DNA of 64,000 nt, from positions 1,550,001 through 1,614,000 of the forward strand of contig NZ_CP154467.1 of the NCBI RefSeq assembly GCF_039545455.1, written 5' to 3'. The notes beneath the pieces are model-generated. The model was not told the origin of the DNA. It ran no database searches and saw only the letters and a list, made by a program, of their open reading frames with translations. Origin of the DNA: Brucella sp. BE17 (lineage in GTDB: Bacteria; Pseudomonadota; Alphaproteobacteria; Rhizobiales; Rhizobiaceae). Positions 8,998 through 18,658 of this stretch are shown in pieces. Position numbers and translations under genes: made by a program. How positions within the stretch are numbered: the stretch's first letter is position 1; the number at the start of each line of letters is the position of its first letter.

Positions 8998-10233
8998 TTG
9001 CTTAAAACATTGAATTCGACCGAAAAGGGTCAGCAGGCAGCGCCTTTGCGAAAGCATTCCGGTAAATCTCGCCGGTGGTGGCTTTGGATTCTTATTCTCG
9101 TAATTGCTGGTAGCTCTGTCTGGTATTTTTACGATGTGCGGACCGCGGGAACCGAAAAAAGCAACTATCTTGCGGAACCGGTCACGCGTGGTGATATCGA
9201 AAACGCCATCACAGCAGTGGGCACGCTCAGCGCGCTTCGCAGCATCAATGTCGGCGCGCAGGTTTCGGGCCAGTTGAAAAGCGTCAAGGTCGAAGTCGGT
9301 GATCAGGTCAAGCAGGGGCAGCAGCTAGCTGAAATCGATGCATCGCCCTTTGAGAAAAAAATCGAAATCGCCAACGCGCAGCTCGATAATCTGAAAGCGC
9401 AGCTTCTCAGCAAGGATGCTCAACTGACATTGAAAAAACTCAATGCTAAACGCCAGAAGTCGCTGCTCGCCACCCGTGGCGTGTCACAGGCAACGGTCGA
9501 TCAGGCCGATGCCGACCTTGCCATCGCCGAAGCAGATGTGAAGGCGCTCGGTGCGCAGATACGCCAACAAGAAGCCCAGCTTTCCAGTGACATGGTGGAT
9601 CTTGGTTACACGAAGATTTACAGCCCCATGGACGGAACGGTCGTCGACCAGAGCGCCAAGGAAGGCGAAACGCTCAATGCCGTTCAAAGCGCTCCAACCA
9701 TCGTGACCGTTGCCGATCTTACTACCATGACCGTGGAGGCACAGGTTTCCGAAGCCGATATTTCGAGGCTGAAGCCCGACATGTCGGTCTATTTCACCCT
9801 GCTTGGACAACCAGACAAACGCTTTACAGGCACTCTCCGCCAGATCAAACCGACGCCTGAGACCGAAAATAACGTCGTGCTTTATTACGCACTTTTCGAT
9901 GTGCCTAACCCGACCCGCGAATTAATGCTCAACATGAGTGCGCAGGTCTATTTCGTCATCGATTCCGCAAAAAATGTTCTGCTTGTGCCCGTATCCGCCT
10001 TGAGCGAAAAACACGAACGCAGTGCGCAATCCGACAAGACCGAAACCGTCGTGCGGGTGGTCAACGACAATGGCGTCGTGAGCGAGCGTTCGGTCGAAAT
10101 AGGCGTGCGTAGCCGCGTTCAGGCGGAAATCAAAAAGGGATTGCAGGAAGGCGACAAGGTCATCGTGACCAGTGCATCGGATACGGCAACAGGCGCCAAT
10201 GCCCGTGGACGACGTGGCGGGCCGTTTTTCTGA
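8998..10233 (+). CDS. macA: MacA-like periplasmic adaptor of an ABC-type efflux pump
   Basis: Membrane-fusion protein expected to link the MacB-like transporter to an outer-membrane channel. A single N-terminal membrane anchor lies near residues 28-46, followed by the first lipoyl half ([20 protein letters not shown]), a long alpha-helical hairpin (residues about 115-205), the second lipoyl half ([19 protein letters not shown]), the beta-barrel, and a membrane-proximal domain. The C-terminus is Gly/Arg-rich. The start is a TTG at 8998 with GCAGAGG upstream; no good ATG gives the anchor. It overlaps macB by one base (TGATG), which implies translational coupling. No TolC gene is nearby. Confidence 0.9.
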   Translation: MLKTLNSTEKGQQAAPLRKHSGKSRRWWLWILILVIAGSSVWYFYDVRTAGTEKSNYLAEPVTRGDIENAITAVGTLSALRSINVGAQVSGQLKSVKVEVGDQVKQGQQLAEIDASPFEKKIEIANAQLDNLKAQLLSKDAQLTLKKLNAKRQKSLLATRGVSQATVDQADADLAIAEADVKALGAQIRQQEAQLSSDMVDLGYTKIYSPMDGTVVDQSAKEGETLNAVQSAPTIVTVADLTTMTVEAQVSEADISRLKPDMSVYFTLLGQPDKRFTGTLRQIKPTPETENNVVLYYALFDVPNPTRELMLNMSAQVYFVIDSAKNVLLVPVSALSEKHERSAQSDKTETVVRVVNDNGVVSERSVEIGVRSRVQAEIKKGLQEGDKVIVTSASDTATGANARGRRGGPFF

Positions 10234-12185
10234 TGACCACAACCACGCACCATACGCCGCTGATCAGGCTTGAAGACATCCGCAAGACCTACCACAACGG
10301 CGATCTTGCCGTAGAGGTTCTCCACGGCATTACACTCGATATTGAGGCCGGAGAATTCGTGGCCATCATGGGGGCCTCGGGTTCGGGCAAGTCGACGCTG
10401 ATGAACATTCTGGGTTGCCTCGACAGCCCGAGCGGTGGTCATTACCTTATCGACGGTGAAGATGTATCGACGCTCGACGCCGATGCGCTGGCAGGTTTAC
10501 GCAGGCGCACTTTTGGCTTTGTATTCCAGAGCTACAATCTGATTGCGACCTCGACCGCGCAGGAAAATGTTGAAGTTCCGGCCATTTATGCCGGTCTATC
10601 GTCCTCTGAGCGCCATCAGCGTGCCGCCGAACTATTGAAATCGCTCAAGCTTGGCGACCGTCTCGACCATCGCCCCAATCAACTATCGGGCGGTCAGCAG
10701 CAGCGTGTTTCCATTGCGCGCGCTCTTATGAATGGTGGCCGCATCATCCTTGCTGACGAGCCCACCGGCGCGCTTGACAGCCAGAGCGGCGAAGACGTGA
10801 TGGAGCTGTTGCGTTCCATGCATCAGCAAGGTCACACCATCATCCTGATCACGCATGCACGCGAAGTGGCCGAACGCGCCGACCGTCTGATCGAGATCAG
10901 GGACGGGCAGATTTTATCCGACACGGTCAAGCGCGCCGTCCCCGACATGGAAGCGCCCCGCCGCTTGCAGCAGGACGACACGCATGCAGCCAGTATAACC
11001 GATGTATCGGAAGCGGTAAAAATGGCCATGCGGGCATTAAAGGCCAATATTTTCCGCACCGTGCTGACCCTGCTTGGCATCATTATCGGCGTCAGCTCCG
11101 TGGTGACGATGCTTGCGATCGGAACCGGTGCCCAGAATTCCATTCTCGACCGTATCAACGCCATGGGCACCGATCTCATTCTCGTGCGTCCCGCAATGGC
11201 GGGCTTCCGGGGAACGGGAAGTATTGCAACCCTGGTACCCGAAGATGCTGACGCCATTCTGGAACTTCCCAATATCAAATCCGCAGTGCCAGAAGTCACC
11301 GGAACGGTTACGTTGCGCCGCGGCAATATCGATTACCAGTCCCAGGCCAACGGAACAGTGCCCGCTTTTTCGCAAGCCAAGTCATGGAAACTTGCTTCCG
11401 GCGATTTCATAACCCAAAGCGACATGTCCGCCTATGCGCCCGTTGCAGTTCTTGGGGCCACGGTGGTGAAGACGCTTTTTCCCGATGGCTCCAATCCGGT
11501 TGGACAACATATTCTCATTCATAAAATCCCGTTCCAGATCATCGGGACACTAGAGGCCAAGGGAGCAGGTTTTGGCGGATCAGATCAGGACGATGTGGTA
11601 ATTGTGCCGCTTTCGACGGGTAATCTGCGCCTGTTCGGACAGAAATACGTCCGAACCATTACGGTTCAAGTGAAGGACTCTGATCTTATCAACACGACTC
11701 AGGAACAAATCCAGAAGCTTCTCGATCAGCGCCACAGACAGAACGATACGATGATTACGAACATGTCATCTATCCGCGAGGATGCCACTGCCATGGGGAA
11801 TACGCTCACCGTTTTTCTAGGCTCGGTTGCAGCCATATCGCTTCTTGTCGGTGGGATTGGCGTGATGAACATCATGCTTGTAAGCGTTACCGAACGCACG
11901 CGCGAAATTGGCGTACGGATGGCGACAGGCGCTCGACGACGTGACATTCTTCTGCAGTTCATTACAGAAGCCGTCACAGTATCGGCGATCGGTGGCGCAT
12001 TTGGCGTGGCACTGGGACTTGGCGCCGCAGCACTCGCCGGTTGGGCCGGGCTTGCCATCGGTTACAGTGTCGGCCCGGTATTGCTGGCATTTGCCTGTGC
12101 CTTCGCCACGGGGCTTGTCTTCGGCTTCCTGCCAGCACGAAAGGCTTCACGCCTTCTGCCAGCCGTGGCCCTATCCTCGGAATAA
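10233..12185 (+). CDS. macB: MacB-like ABC transporter (ATPase plus permease)
   Basis: Inner-membrane mechanotransmission-type ABC protein that, with the MacA-like adaptor, would expel macrolides, lipopeptides or haem-like compounds via an outer-membrane channel. The N-terminal ATPase has Walker [10 protein letters not shown] near residue 48, signature LSGGQQQR and Walker [14 protein letters not shown] linker leads to a first membrane helix near residue 275 ([21 protein letters not shown]). A large periplasmic domain and three C-terminal helices follow, beginning [21 protein letters not shown] with the conserved [14 protein letters not shown] loop. The 650-residue length is normal. True substrate unknown. 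Confidence 0.93.
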   Translation: MTTTTHHTPLIRLEDIRKTYHNGDLAVEVLHGITLDIEAGEFVAIMGASGSGKSTLMNILGCLDSPSGGHYLIDGEDVSTLDADALAGLRRRTFGFVFQSYNLIATSTAQENVEVPAIYAGLSSSERHQRAAELLKSLKLGDRLDHRPNQLSGGQQQRVSIARALMNGGRIILADEPTGALDSQSGEDVMELLRSMHQQGHTIILITHAREVAERADRLIEIRDGQILSDTVKRAVPDMEAPRRLQQDDTHAASITDVSEAVKMAMRALKANIFRTVLTLLGIIIGVSSVVTMLAIGTGAQNSILDRINAMGTDLILVRPAMAGFRGTGSIATLVPEDADAILELPNIKSAVPEVTGTVTLRRGNIDYQSQANGTVPAFSQAKSWKLASGDFITQSDMSAYAPVAVLGATVVKTLFPDGSNPVGQHILIHKIPFQIIGTLEAKGAGFGGSDQDDVVIVPLSTGNLRLFGQKYVRTITVQVKDSDLINTTQEQIQKLLDQRHRQNDTMITNMSSIREDATAMGNTLTVFLGSVAAISLLVGGIGVMNIMLVSVTERTREIGVRMATGARRRDILLQFITEAVTVSAIGGAFGVALGLGAAALAGWAGLAIGYSVGPVLLAFACAFATGLVFGFLPARKASRLLPAVALSSE

Positions 12186-12242
12186 AAGCGCAATATTTTT
12201 TGCCTTGAAAGACCAAGAAAAAGCCGGCTTTCTTAGCAGCAT

Positions 12243-13124
12243 TCATTCAAACGAAAGAGGCAAGGTGACTGCCATTCGTGCTTTAGCAATAGCAGGCGGC
12301 GGTGCGGGCACCGGCGAAGCACGGCGTGCCGCTTCTACCGCCAACTGATCGACGGTGGCATCACCGGACGAGCTGGCGACCCGAGCAGAGAGCACATTTC
12401 CTGAAGGGTCGACGACAAAGTTGACAAGCACCCGTCCTTTGGCATCACGTTTCCTGCGCTTCAAATAGCGGACACTGCGCGCCATATGCGATTGCAGTTT
12501 CGAACTCCATTTGGCTGAACTCACACCCGCTGATGCCGAATTGTTCTGGCCACGCCGATTAGCGGCAGCTTTGGCCCCGTCGTTGGCATCAATGCGCGGT
12601 GCACTTGCCTGCCGGGTCTCTCGCGCCTTCTCGGCCTTTTTCGGCTTGGGCTTTTCCACCTTCTTCGGCTTGGGCTTCGGCTCCGGTTTAGGTTCAGGCT
12701 TTTCTACCGGCTTGGGTACCGCAACTTCAGCCTTTTCAGTTTCAACAACGTCAGGGACAATCTCTTCCGGCTCTTCGGGTTCGGGCGGCGTCACCTCTTC
12801 CGGCTCAGGCGGTGTCGGCTCAGGTTCGGGCTCAATTTCTTCTTCCGGTACTTCAGCGGTTTCAGGCTGAGCGCTCTCGGATGCCTGCTCTTCTAGAGGA
12901 GCCGTTGGCTCCGGCGCAAGCTCGACAACCATCGCCGCAACTTCACCGCCGTCCGGTTGGTCCTGATCCTGCGTTACGTGAATAACATAGGCGCCCGCAG
13001 CATGAGCCGACAGAACGAGAATACCAGCGCAAAGCCAGCGGCCTGTATCCCGCCAGAAGGAAGACTGGGGCGCATCAGGAGAAGCAACCTTGATAGGCGG
13101 GTGATCGGGCGGCAATTGTATCAT
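12243..13124 (-). CDS. tonB: TonB energy-transducing protein
   Basis: Carries proton-motive energy from ExbB-ExbD across the periplasm to TonB-dependent outer-membrane receptors (haem, siderophore or similar). The order is a cytoplasmic N-terminus, one membrane helix near residues 30-48, and a long Glu/Pro then Lys/Pro-rich periplasmic spacer (about residues 75-170). The C-terminal TonB fold follows (YLKRRKRDAKGRVLVNFVV, then a PVPAPPP stretch near the end). Its start overlaps exbD by 4 bases, and the order exbB-exbD-tonB is one operon. The low-complexity spacer explains the plus-strand shadow frame here. No receptor gene is adjacent. Confidence 0.92.
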   Translation of the reverse strand: MIQLPPDHPPIKVASPDAPQSSFWRDTGRWLCAGILVLSAHAAGAYVIHVTQDQDQPDGGEVAAMVVELAPEPTAPLEEQASESAQPETAEVPEEEIEPEPEPTPPEPEEVTPPEPEEPEEIVPDVVETEKAEVAVPKPVEKPEPKPEPKPKPKKVEKPKPKKAEKARETRQASAPRIDANDGAKAAANRRGQNNSASAGVSSAKWSSKLQSHMARSVRYLKRRKRDAKGRVLVNFVVDPSGNVLSARVASSSGDATVDQLAVEAARRASPVPAPPPAIAKARMAVTLPLSFE

Positions 13125-13603
13125 TGACCGGCTCCAGCAGGCGTGGGCCCAGGCCGATCAGCTGCTCCGGGCGGCGTGTCTGCACCAACTGTTTCCAACC
13201 CTACCAACGCGATCTTCAGATATCCAGCCTCACGCAACAAGTTCATGACGCGCATAAGCTCGCCATAGCCGACATTCTTGTCGGCGCGCAGAAAAATGCG
13301 GGCTTCCTTGTTTTTTTCCGATGCCCCATCAAGGAAGCTGCCAAGATTTTCGCGCACGACCATGTCATTGCCGACATTGAGACTGAGATCGCTTTTCAGC
13401 GTCACATAAAGCGGTTTGTCAGGACGCGGCTGAGGTGCAGCTGTCGAGGCAGGCAGATCGACCTTCACATCGACGGTCGCCAAGGGTGCTGCAACCATGA
13501 AGATGATCAGCAACACAAGCATCACATCGATAAAGGGCGTTACGTTGATCTCGTGATTGAGTTCGAGATCGTCACCGCCGCCTTCACGAACCTTACCAGC
13601 CAT
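13121..13603 (-). CDS. exbD: ExbD biopolymer transport protein
   Basis: Small single-span subunit of the TonB energising complex. The proton-binding aspartate is seen in NVTPFIDVMLVLLIIFM near residue 25, followed by the periplasmic domain with LRADKNVGYGELMRVMNLL. A Pro/Gly/Ala-rich tail ends the 160-residue chain. It starts 5 bases after exbB and overlaps tonB by 4 bases. The N-terminus (GGGDDLELNHEINVTPF) is typical of rhizobial ExbD, and the overall length is slightly above the usual 140 because of the tail. Confidence 0.94.
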   Translation of the reverse strand: MAGKVREGGGDDLELNHEINVTPFIDVMLVLLIIFMVAAPLATVDVKVDLPASTAAPQPRPDKPLYVTLKSDLSLNVGNDMVVRENLGSFLDGASEKNKEARIFLRADKNVGYGELMRVMNLLREAGYLKIALVGLETVGADTPPGAADRPGPTPAGAGQ

Positions 13604-13608
13604 GGCTC

Positions 13609-14625
13609 CTACTCCGCTGCATGCAGCGCGCTTTCGTGCACGCCCGCTTTACTGAAATCCAGATCGCGGCTGACCAGCCGCTCGACACCTGCGGAAGCAT
13701 CAGCCAACAACGAGCGGTAACCGGTAATCCCGCGTGCAAAAGCATTATAGATTACGACGGCGGGGATAGCGGCAACAAGACCAATCGCGGTCGCAAGCAG
13801 GGCTTCCGCAATACCAGGCGCGACCACAGCAAGGTTGGTCGTCTGCGCCTCACTGATATTGATGAACGAGTTCATGATGCCCCACACGGTACCGAAAAGA
13901 CCGACGAAGGGAGCAACGGAACCGATCGTCGCCAGAACCCCCGTACCTCTGGACAAGTTGCGACCTGCCTTGGCTTCAATGCGCGTGAGACGCGAGGAGA
14001 CACGCTCCTTGACGCCTTCACCGCCCGAACGCGCAACCGCAGGACTGGAAAGACGCACTTCATCTTCGGCAGCCCGCACCATAATGGCACCCGGACCCTT
14101 GACCCCATCCAGTGCACTGACCGCATCCGAGAGCGTGGCGGAGTGACCGATGATTTTGAGAGCCTTGCGCGCACGACGGCGCGCACCGGAAAGTTCGAGC
14201 GATTTGGCAATCCACACGGTCCATGTCGCAAGTGACGCAAGGGCCAGACCGATCATTACAGTCTTCACCACCCAATCTGCGGCCATGAACATGCCCCACG
14301 GAGAAAGGTCCTGTGGTAAGGTCGCATCTCTTTCCTCACCGACGGCCTGAACCGGCACTGCGGGGCTCTGCTGCTGTAGCACCGGCGATTGCTCGGCTTC
14401 ACCACCCGTCTGGGCGGGAACCGGCGACGGAGCAGGCTGGGTGGCCGGGGCCTGACCCGTCGGCGTCTGCTCGGCTGGCCGTTGCGCAACAGGCGCTTGC
14501 GTGGAAGGCTGCGCCGGCTCTGGAGCCGCATTCTGGGCCATTGCCGGGGCGAAACCCAGCCCAAAGCTCAGCAATACTACGCTCATCGCCGCAGCCATGG
14601 AGCCTTTCCGACAAAAACCAGTCAT
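13609..14625 (-). CDS. exbB: ExbB biopolymer transport protein with long N-terminal extension
   Basis: Membrane subunit of the pentameric proton channel that, with ExbD, drives TonB. The start at 14625 (MTGFCRKGSMAAAMS) has AAAGGCG upstream; an ATG at 14667 is also in frame. A signal-like hydrophobic segment (residues 9-30) is followed by about 75 residues rich in Ala, Pro, Gln and Thr. The three-helix ExbB core comes next, with the channel motif GLFGTVWGIMNSF and ATAIGLVAAIPAVVIYNAF. The extension puts it in the longer ExbB group (about 340 residues) common in Rhizobiales. First gene of the exbB-exbD-tonB operon. Confidence 0.93.
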   Translation of the reverse strand: MTGFCRKGSMAAAMSVVLLSFGLGFAPAMAQNAAPEPAQPSTQAPVAQRPAEQTPTGQAPATQPAPSPVPAQTGGEAEQSPVLQQQSPAVPVQAVGEERDATLPQDLSPWGMFMAADWVVKTVMIGLALASLATWTVWIAKSLELSGARRRARKALKIIGHSATLSDAVSALDGVKGPGAIMVRAAEDEVRLSSPAVARSGGEGVKERVSSRLTRIEAKAGRNLSRGTGVLATIGSVAPFVGLFGTVWGIMNSFINISEAQTTNLAVVAPGIAEALLATAIGLVAAIPAVVIYNAFARGITGYRSLLADASAGVERLVSRDLDFSKAGVHESALHAAE

Positions 14626-14890
14626 TTTGATCGCCTTTTGATTGTTCAACTCGGGCGTCCGCGACAACCCATTGCGCAGCTGCCGAGCTCGCTTTTCGGG
14701 CCCTTCTTAACTCCCAATAATATGATTACGCAAGTCATGTTTGATCAGGATTGCATTTTTCTGGGTTCAAAACCGAAAGCTCCAATCAACCCGGCATAAA
14801 TAGCTGTTGCAAAATAATGGCAAATCGGACCTCATACCTTCATCAGATTATCGGCTCAGGGCGGGCGAGTTTCTGTGGAGGAACCAGCAC
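14626..14890. promoter_or_regulatory. Divergent intergenic region upstream of exbB
   Basis: About 265 AT-rich bases between exbB (leftward) and the small membrane protein (rightward). This is where iron control of the TonB system would act. No clear Fur, RirA or Irr box was recognised by eye. Confidence 0.35.
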
Positions 14891-15049
14891 ATGACGCTCA
14901 AAGAAATTCAAGCGCTGGAACATGCCGCCAGAACGGCTATGGCAGGCAATGACGACCCGCTGCCTTCAGCCCCCTCCTCTTTCAGGGTCACTTATCTAGG
15001 ACTGGCATTTCTGGCTATTTGTGTGCTGATCTATCTGGTTTTTGCTTGA
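14891..15049 (+). CDS. 52-residue single-span membrane protein, unknown function
   Basis: Short protein starting MTLKEIQALEHAARTAMAGN at the ATG at 14891. The GGAGG ribosome site just upstream (in GTGGAGGAACC) decides this start over an in-frame ATG at 14807. A polar, partly helical N-terminal half of about 28 residues leads into one C-terminal membrane helix (about residues 33-51). I do not recognise the family. It is followed after about 150 bases by the DUF883-like gene in the same direction, so all three small genes up to 16002 may be co-regulated envelope proteins. Confidence 0.6.
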   Translation: MTLKEIQALEHAARTAMAGNDDPLPSAPSSFRVTYLGLAFLAICVLIYLVFA

Positions 15050-15202
15050 GGGCACAGATTCTGCCCTTTATTGGGACCAGTCTCATTTACCATATGAAGG
15101 ATGAAACAGCGCTAGCAGTTGCCGGATTAGCAGTTGCGTGCAACCATTAGGCTTATAACGCGTTAACAGCACGATCATCCGTTACGTGACAGGAGACCCG
15201 AT

Positions 15203-15556
15203 ATGGCGCGAGCATCCACCAAGACAGGCAATCTGGAAAAAAAGATCGAAGAAACCCTCACCGATTCAACGCCTCAGGATCTGCAGGCGCAGGTCGAGCA
15301 GTTGCGAGAAGATATCGCAGCCATTGCCGCAACTCTTGGTGATCTCGGTTCACAGACCGTGCGCGATGCAAAGCGCAGTGCCACCCAAACCTATCAAAGC
15401 GCTTATCAGCAAGGCGGTGACATCGTCGATGAGCTGTGTGGAAAAGCGCAAGATCTGGAAGCTCAGCTCGTGGAAAAAGTTCGTGAGCGACCCGTCGCTT
15501 CTCTCGCAACGGCTTTGGGCATCGGCTATCTTCTCGCTCTCCTCACACGCCGCTGA
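15203..15556 (+). CDS. DUF883/ElaB-YqjD-like protein
   Basis: A 117-residue protein with a long amphipathic helical region (residues about 10-90, with LQAQVEQLREDIAAIAATLG) and a C-terminal hydrophobic segment ending in basic residues (VASLATALGIGYLLALLTRR). This is the ElaB/YgaM/YqjD arrangement, a family known in enterobacteria for stationary-phase, tail-anchored, ribosome- or membrane-associated proteins. A CAGGAG ribosome site precedes the ATG. The next gene begins 8 bases later and is almost certainly cotranscribed. Function here is inferred from fold pattern only. Confidence 0.75.
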   Translation: MARASTKTGNLEKKIEETLTDSTPQDLQAQVEQLREDIAAIAATLGDLGSQTVRDAKRSATQTYQSAYQQGGDIVDELCGKAQDLEAQLVEKVRERPVASLATALGIGYLLALLTRR

Positions 15557-15564
15557 GGCGTGTC

Positions 15565-16002
15565 ATGCTAAAAGCTCTCATCCCTTTATTGTCGGCTGTT
15601 GCTGGTGAGCAAGTGAAATTCGCTGCTCACCGCACTAAGAGAACCGTTATATTTGGAGCCGTAATAGCCGTTTTCGGCCTGATAGCCGCGACTTTCCTCT
15701 GTGTGGCGGCCTTTCTGGCGCTGGAGCGGACTTATGACGGTCCGCTCGCGGCTCTTATTCTTGCAGCCGTTGCCTTGATCATGGCTTTGATCATTCTGGC
15801 CGTTTTGAAAATTCAGGACGCTGCGGAAGAAAGAAAACGCAAGCAACGCATCGAAGCCGATAAATCGGCGCTCATGGCGACTGCGGCGGTCGCCACGGTT
15901 CCGTCCATCCTCAAGCGTCCCATCCTTGCTGCAGCCCTGCCACTGGCAGGTATCGCACTGGTCTCTCTCTTGGGCAAAAAGAAACGCTCACGCAAACTGT
16001 GA
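15565..16002 (+). CDS. Small multi-span membrane protein, holin-superfamily/YqjE-like
   Basis: A 145-residue integral membrane protein that starts 8 bases after the DUF883-like gene (ribosome site GAGGCG). Two helices are clear at about residues 27-50 and 57-82, a charged segment follows (IQDAAEERKRKQRIEADKSA), and a third hydrophobic stretch lies near residues 110-138 before a very basic tail (KKKRSRKL). Pairing with a YqjD-type protein mirrors the enterobacterial yqjD-yqjE arrangement and suggests the two act together at the membrane. The precise family and function are not certain. Confidence 0.68.
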   Translation: MLKALIPLLSAVAGEQVKFAAHRTKRTVIFGAVIAVFGLIAATFLCVAAFLALERTYDGPLAALILAAVALIMALIILAVLKIQDAAEERKRKQRIEADKSALMATAAVATVPSILKRPILAAALPLAGIALVSLLGKKKRSRKL

Positions 16003-16045
16003 TCACTCTGACTTTTACGAGCGTTCTTTGGTAGACTTAAATATA

Positions 16046-16069
16046 TGCCCCGGAAATTTTCCGGGGCAT
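16046..16069. terminator. Bidirectional hairpin between convergent genes
   Basis: The strong stem TGCCCCGGAAA / TTTCCGGGGCA lies between the membrane protein ending at 16002 and the kinase gene ending at 16103. It can serve both strands. The T-run is poor on the plus strand. Confidence 0.65.
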
Positions 16070-16102
16070 AGTTAGAAAAATATCTTATCGTTTTTAAATG
16101 AA

Positions 16103-17545
16103 CTACTCTTCGGCCTTTTCCTCGCTCGAGCGAGAAGCGCCATCTGTATCCTCGACCAGCGATGCAAGTCGAACTGTAACACATGTGCCAGAACCGCTTC
16201 CGGCATGCGTGTAAATCGGTTCTTCGCCAAATTGCATGCAAAGCTGCTTGACAACAAGCATGCCAAGGCCATTTTTCTGGGACGCCTTGGCATCATCTTT
16301 CCCGCCCCAGCCAATGCCGTCATCTTCTACGACCAGGACTGGTACGTCATCGGGGCCATTCTGCAGACGAACAAAAATATGCCCTTGCGCGCGGCCCTTG
16401 AAGGCATGTTTGATGGCATTGGTGACGAGCTCGCCGACGATAATGCCGATTGTCGTGACATCGCGCGCTTTGAGATCCAGAGAGGCAAAATCCGTAACGA
16501 TCTCGAATTTTCGATCATTGCCAACGGCCTCGAGGATATCATCAATCACCGAAGTCAGAAACTCATCAACATGCGCGGTCTCCATATCCTCGCCGAGCCG
16601 CAAACGCCGATGGGCCGTTGAAACAGTCTGAACCCTGTCTCGTGCCGCCGAAAGGGCTGCACGAGCATCTTCGCTGCTGGCCTGTCGCATCTGCAAGCCC
16701 AGCAACGATGAGACTGTCGCAAGCGAATTGCCGATCCGATGATTAGTGTCCTGCAAAAGAAGTTCCACCCGATGGCGCTCGTGCTCGGCGATGCGTCGTT
16801 CTTCTTCCAGTTCTGCGGTTCGCTCCTGAACACGCAACTCCAGGATTTCATTTTCCGAGCGAAGCGCCGTTTGCCCCTCGATCATCATTCTCACATAACG
16901 CTGAACCCGCGTGAACAACAAGAACGCCAGCATGGCAGCAGATGCCAAGGCAACGATCGAAGCCGCAACCATCCAGTAACGCATACGATTGATGCGCGCA
17001 TTCCGTTGAGCAAGATGCTGCTCTTCAACCTCGATAAATTGCGCAACCGTTTGCGAAAGGCGATCCATCAGGCGACCGGCATTACCGTCTCGCACTTTCG
17101 CCAATGCCGCATCGACATTTCCGCGAGAAACCACCTCTGTCGTCTCGCGCACTTCCTCCTGTTGCCCCTCGATCAGCGCGCGTATCTGTTTCACGCGCGC
17201 GTCCTGCAAGGGACTGGACCCCACAAGGGATTCGAATTCGGTGAGCATCTGGTCTGCGGCAAGAACGGAATTACGATACAGTTCGAGCTGTGCTTCATCC
17301 AGGGTCAGAAGATAACCGCGCCTGCTCATTTCTATATTGCTGGCGAGCCGCGCAACCTTGTCGACCTGCTGGCGCAATGCATAATTGCGGGAGATGTCGA
17401 CGATCTGATGGTTGACGCTCGATGAAAGAAACATCGTCATCAACGCCGATAACAAGACCAGTCCGAGCGACGCAATAACGGCAATCGGTCTCAATGAGGA
17501 CTGGAAAAATTTCTGCGACAAGGCTGAAGGCAATATGCGCCCCAT
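16103..17545 (-). CDS. CHASE3-type sensor histidine kinase, HisKA_2 family (GSR locus)
   Basis: Membrane sensor kinase likely feeding the neighbouring PhyR response regulator. Using the ATG at 17545 (GGCGGAAG upstream), it has two membrane helices (about residues 18-44 and 190-212) flanking a roughly 145-residue helical periplasmic CHASE3-like domain. A cytoplasmic coiled coil (LELRVQERTAELEEERRIAE) leads to the phosphoacceptor region with His near residue 269 in DTNHRIGNSLATV. The N box is GELVTNAIKHAF and the G boxes are DDGIGWGG and GLGMLVVKQL. It lies about 290 bases downstream of ecfG in the same direction. A GTG at 17581 is an alternative start. Which stress it senses is unknown. Confidence 0.88.
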   Translation of the reverse strand: MGRILPSALSQKFFQSSLRPIAVIASLGLVLLSALMTMFLSSSVNHQIVDISRNYALRQQVDKVARLASNIEMSRRGYLLTLDEAQLELYRNSVLAADQMLTEFESLVGSSPLQDARVKQIRALIEGQQEEVRETTEVVSRGNVDAALAKVRDGNAGRLMDRLSQTVAQFIEVEEQHLAQRNARINRMRYWMVAASIVALASAAMLAFLLFTRVQRYVRMMIEGQTALRSENEILELRVQERTAELEEERRIAEHERHRVELLLQDTNHRIGNSLATVSSLLGLQMRQASSEDARAALSAARDRVQTVSTAHRRLRLGEDMETAHVDEFLTSVIDDILEAVGNDRKFEIVTDFASLDLKARDVTTIGIIVGELVTNAIKHAFKGRAQGHIFVRLQNGPDDVPVLVVEDDGIGWGGKDDAKASQKNGLGMLVVKQLCMQFGEEPIYTHAGSGSGTCVTVRLASLVEDTDGASRSSEEKAEE

Positions 17546-17835
17546 AAACTGACTTCCGCCGACAGGGGATATCAGCGGCACAAGTCACCAATGGTTTTAA
17601 TCAACATTTGCTCCCCCATAGCGGGTTCGCCCAGAGCAGATGCCAAAGCCTATAAAACCACTAGTAAGCTTGCGTTTCCAGTGGATTCTCGAAAGTCGCG
17701 TTCAGCTGCACGCGCAAAGCGCACAACTGAACACAAGATTGGTCCACTAAAGCAGAAAACTTTAACGAAAGCTAAAATATTTGCTCAAAAGAGATGCCGG
17801 CCGCGTTGTGTACGGTAGCGGACAAAGCAGCATCA
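17546..17835. other. 290-base gap between ecfG and the CHASE3 kinase
   Basis: No supported gene. It should contain the kinase promoter. No GGAAC-N16/17-CGTT element was found on the minus strand here. Confidence 0.4.
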
Positions 17836-18408
17836 TCATGCGAAGCTTCTCAAAGTCACGCGCGACGAGTCAGCATCTGGTCCGTAATCGCTTTCGCCTT
17901 CGATCTTCAAAATTTCTTGCAAACGTGTCCGTGCGCGACTCACGCGGCTTTTGATCGTACCAACCGCACAACCGCAAATTTCAGCGGCCTCTTCGTAAGC
18001 AAAACCTGATGCCCCGATCAAAATGATCGCTTCGCGCTGATCGTCTGGAAGCTGTTCAAGTGCCGCACGAAAATCCTGAAGGTCGAGTGCGCCGTATTGC
18101 GATGGATGCACGGCAAGCTGGTCGCTGAAAATACCATCCGTGTCTTGAACCTCGCGTCCACGCTTGCGCATCTGTGAGTAGAATTCGTTACGCAGGATGG
18201 TGAAAAGCCAAGCCTTCATATTGGTGCCCATCTCGAAGGACTCCTGCTTAGCCCAGGCTTTCATGATAGCGTCCTGCACGAGATCGTCGGCCTTGTCATG
18301 CTGACCACTCAGCGACACGGCGAACGCACGCAAACTAGGCAACGCAGCCAAAAGCTCGCGCTTGAACTGCGCATTACCGTCAGCCGACGGAGCGGGTACT
18401 TTGTCCAC
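17836..18408 (-). CDS. ecfG: General stress response ECF sigma factor EcfG
   Basis: Alternative sigma factor (EcfG; called RpoE1 in Brucella) that switches on the alphaproteobacterial general stress regulon once NepR is removed. The GTG at 18408 is chosen because AGGAG lies 8 bases upstream, giving VDKVPAPSADGN and 190 residues. Region 2 reads SLSGQHDKADDLVQDAIMKA and NMKAWLFTILRNEFYSQ; region 4 reads LEQLPDDQREAIILIGASGF and a GTIKSRVSRAR helix. The coding start lies inside the 3' end of nepR (29-base overlap), so the anti-sigma and sigma factors are translationally linked. EcfG-type promoter sequence upstream suggests autoregulation. Confidence 0.94.
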   Translation of the reverse strand: MDKVPAPSADGNAQFKRELLAALPSLRAFAVSLSGQHDKADDLVQDAIMKAWAKQESFEMGTNMKAWLFTILRNEFYSQMRKRGREVQDTDGIFSDQLAVHPSQYGALDLQDFRAALEQLPDDQREAIILIGASGFAYEEAAEICGCAVGTIKSRVSRARTRLQEILKIEGESDYGPDADSSRVTLRSFA

Positions 18409-18601
18409 GCATACTCTCCTGTTCAGCCTGATCAAGCTTTTCGAGAAGGTCCAGAAAGCGGTCCGGCACAGTTTCATCTTGTATCGACGTGTACAAGGCT
18501 CTGAGCTTGAAACCGACTTCGCAATTGGGTCCTAAAATATCCTTCTGAATCCGCCGGGATGGTCCGGCGCCATTCATATGAAGGTTGTTTTTATGGGTCA
18601 T
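18380..18601 (-). CDS. nepR: Anti-sigma factor NepR
   Basis: Small helical protein that binds EcfG in unstressed cells and is pulled away by phosphorylated PhyR. It has 73 residues from the ATG at 18601 or 65 from the ATG at 18577; neither has a strong ribosome site. The conserved core is visible: IGxxLRxLYxSVVxEPxPDRFxxLLxxL is read here as VGFKLRALYTSIQDETVPDRFLDLLEKLDQ (two pieces, residues about 29-58). Its position directly ahead of and overlapping ecfG, and divergent from phyR, is the standard arrangement in Rhizobiales. Confidence 0.92.
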   Translation of the reverse strand: MTHKNNLHMNGAGPSRRIQKDILGPNCEVGFKLRALYTSIQDETVPDRFLDLLEKLDQAEQESMRGQSTRSVG

Positions 18602-18658
18602 ACTGGATTGTTCTAGGCTGGAAGCCTTGTCCTTGTTGTTACCGTGTCTGTGGAGCCA

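Noticed and set aside
12217..12232. AAAGCCGGCTTT as a terminator between macB and tonB
   Set aside because: It is a palindrome without a loop, so it cannot form a normal terminator hairpin.
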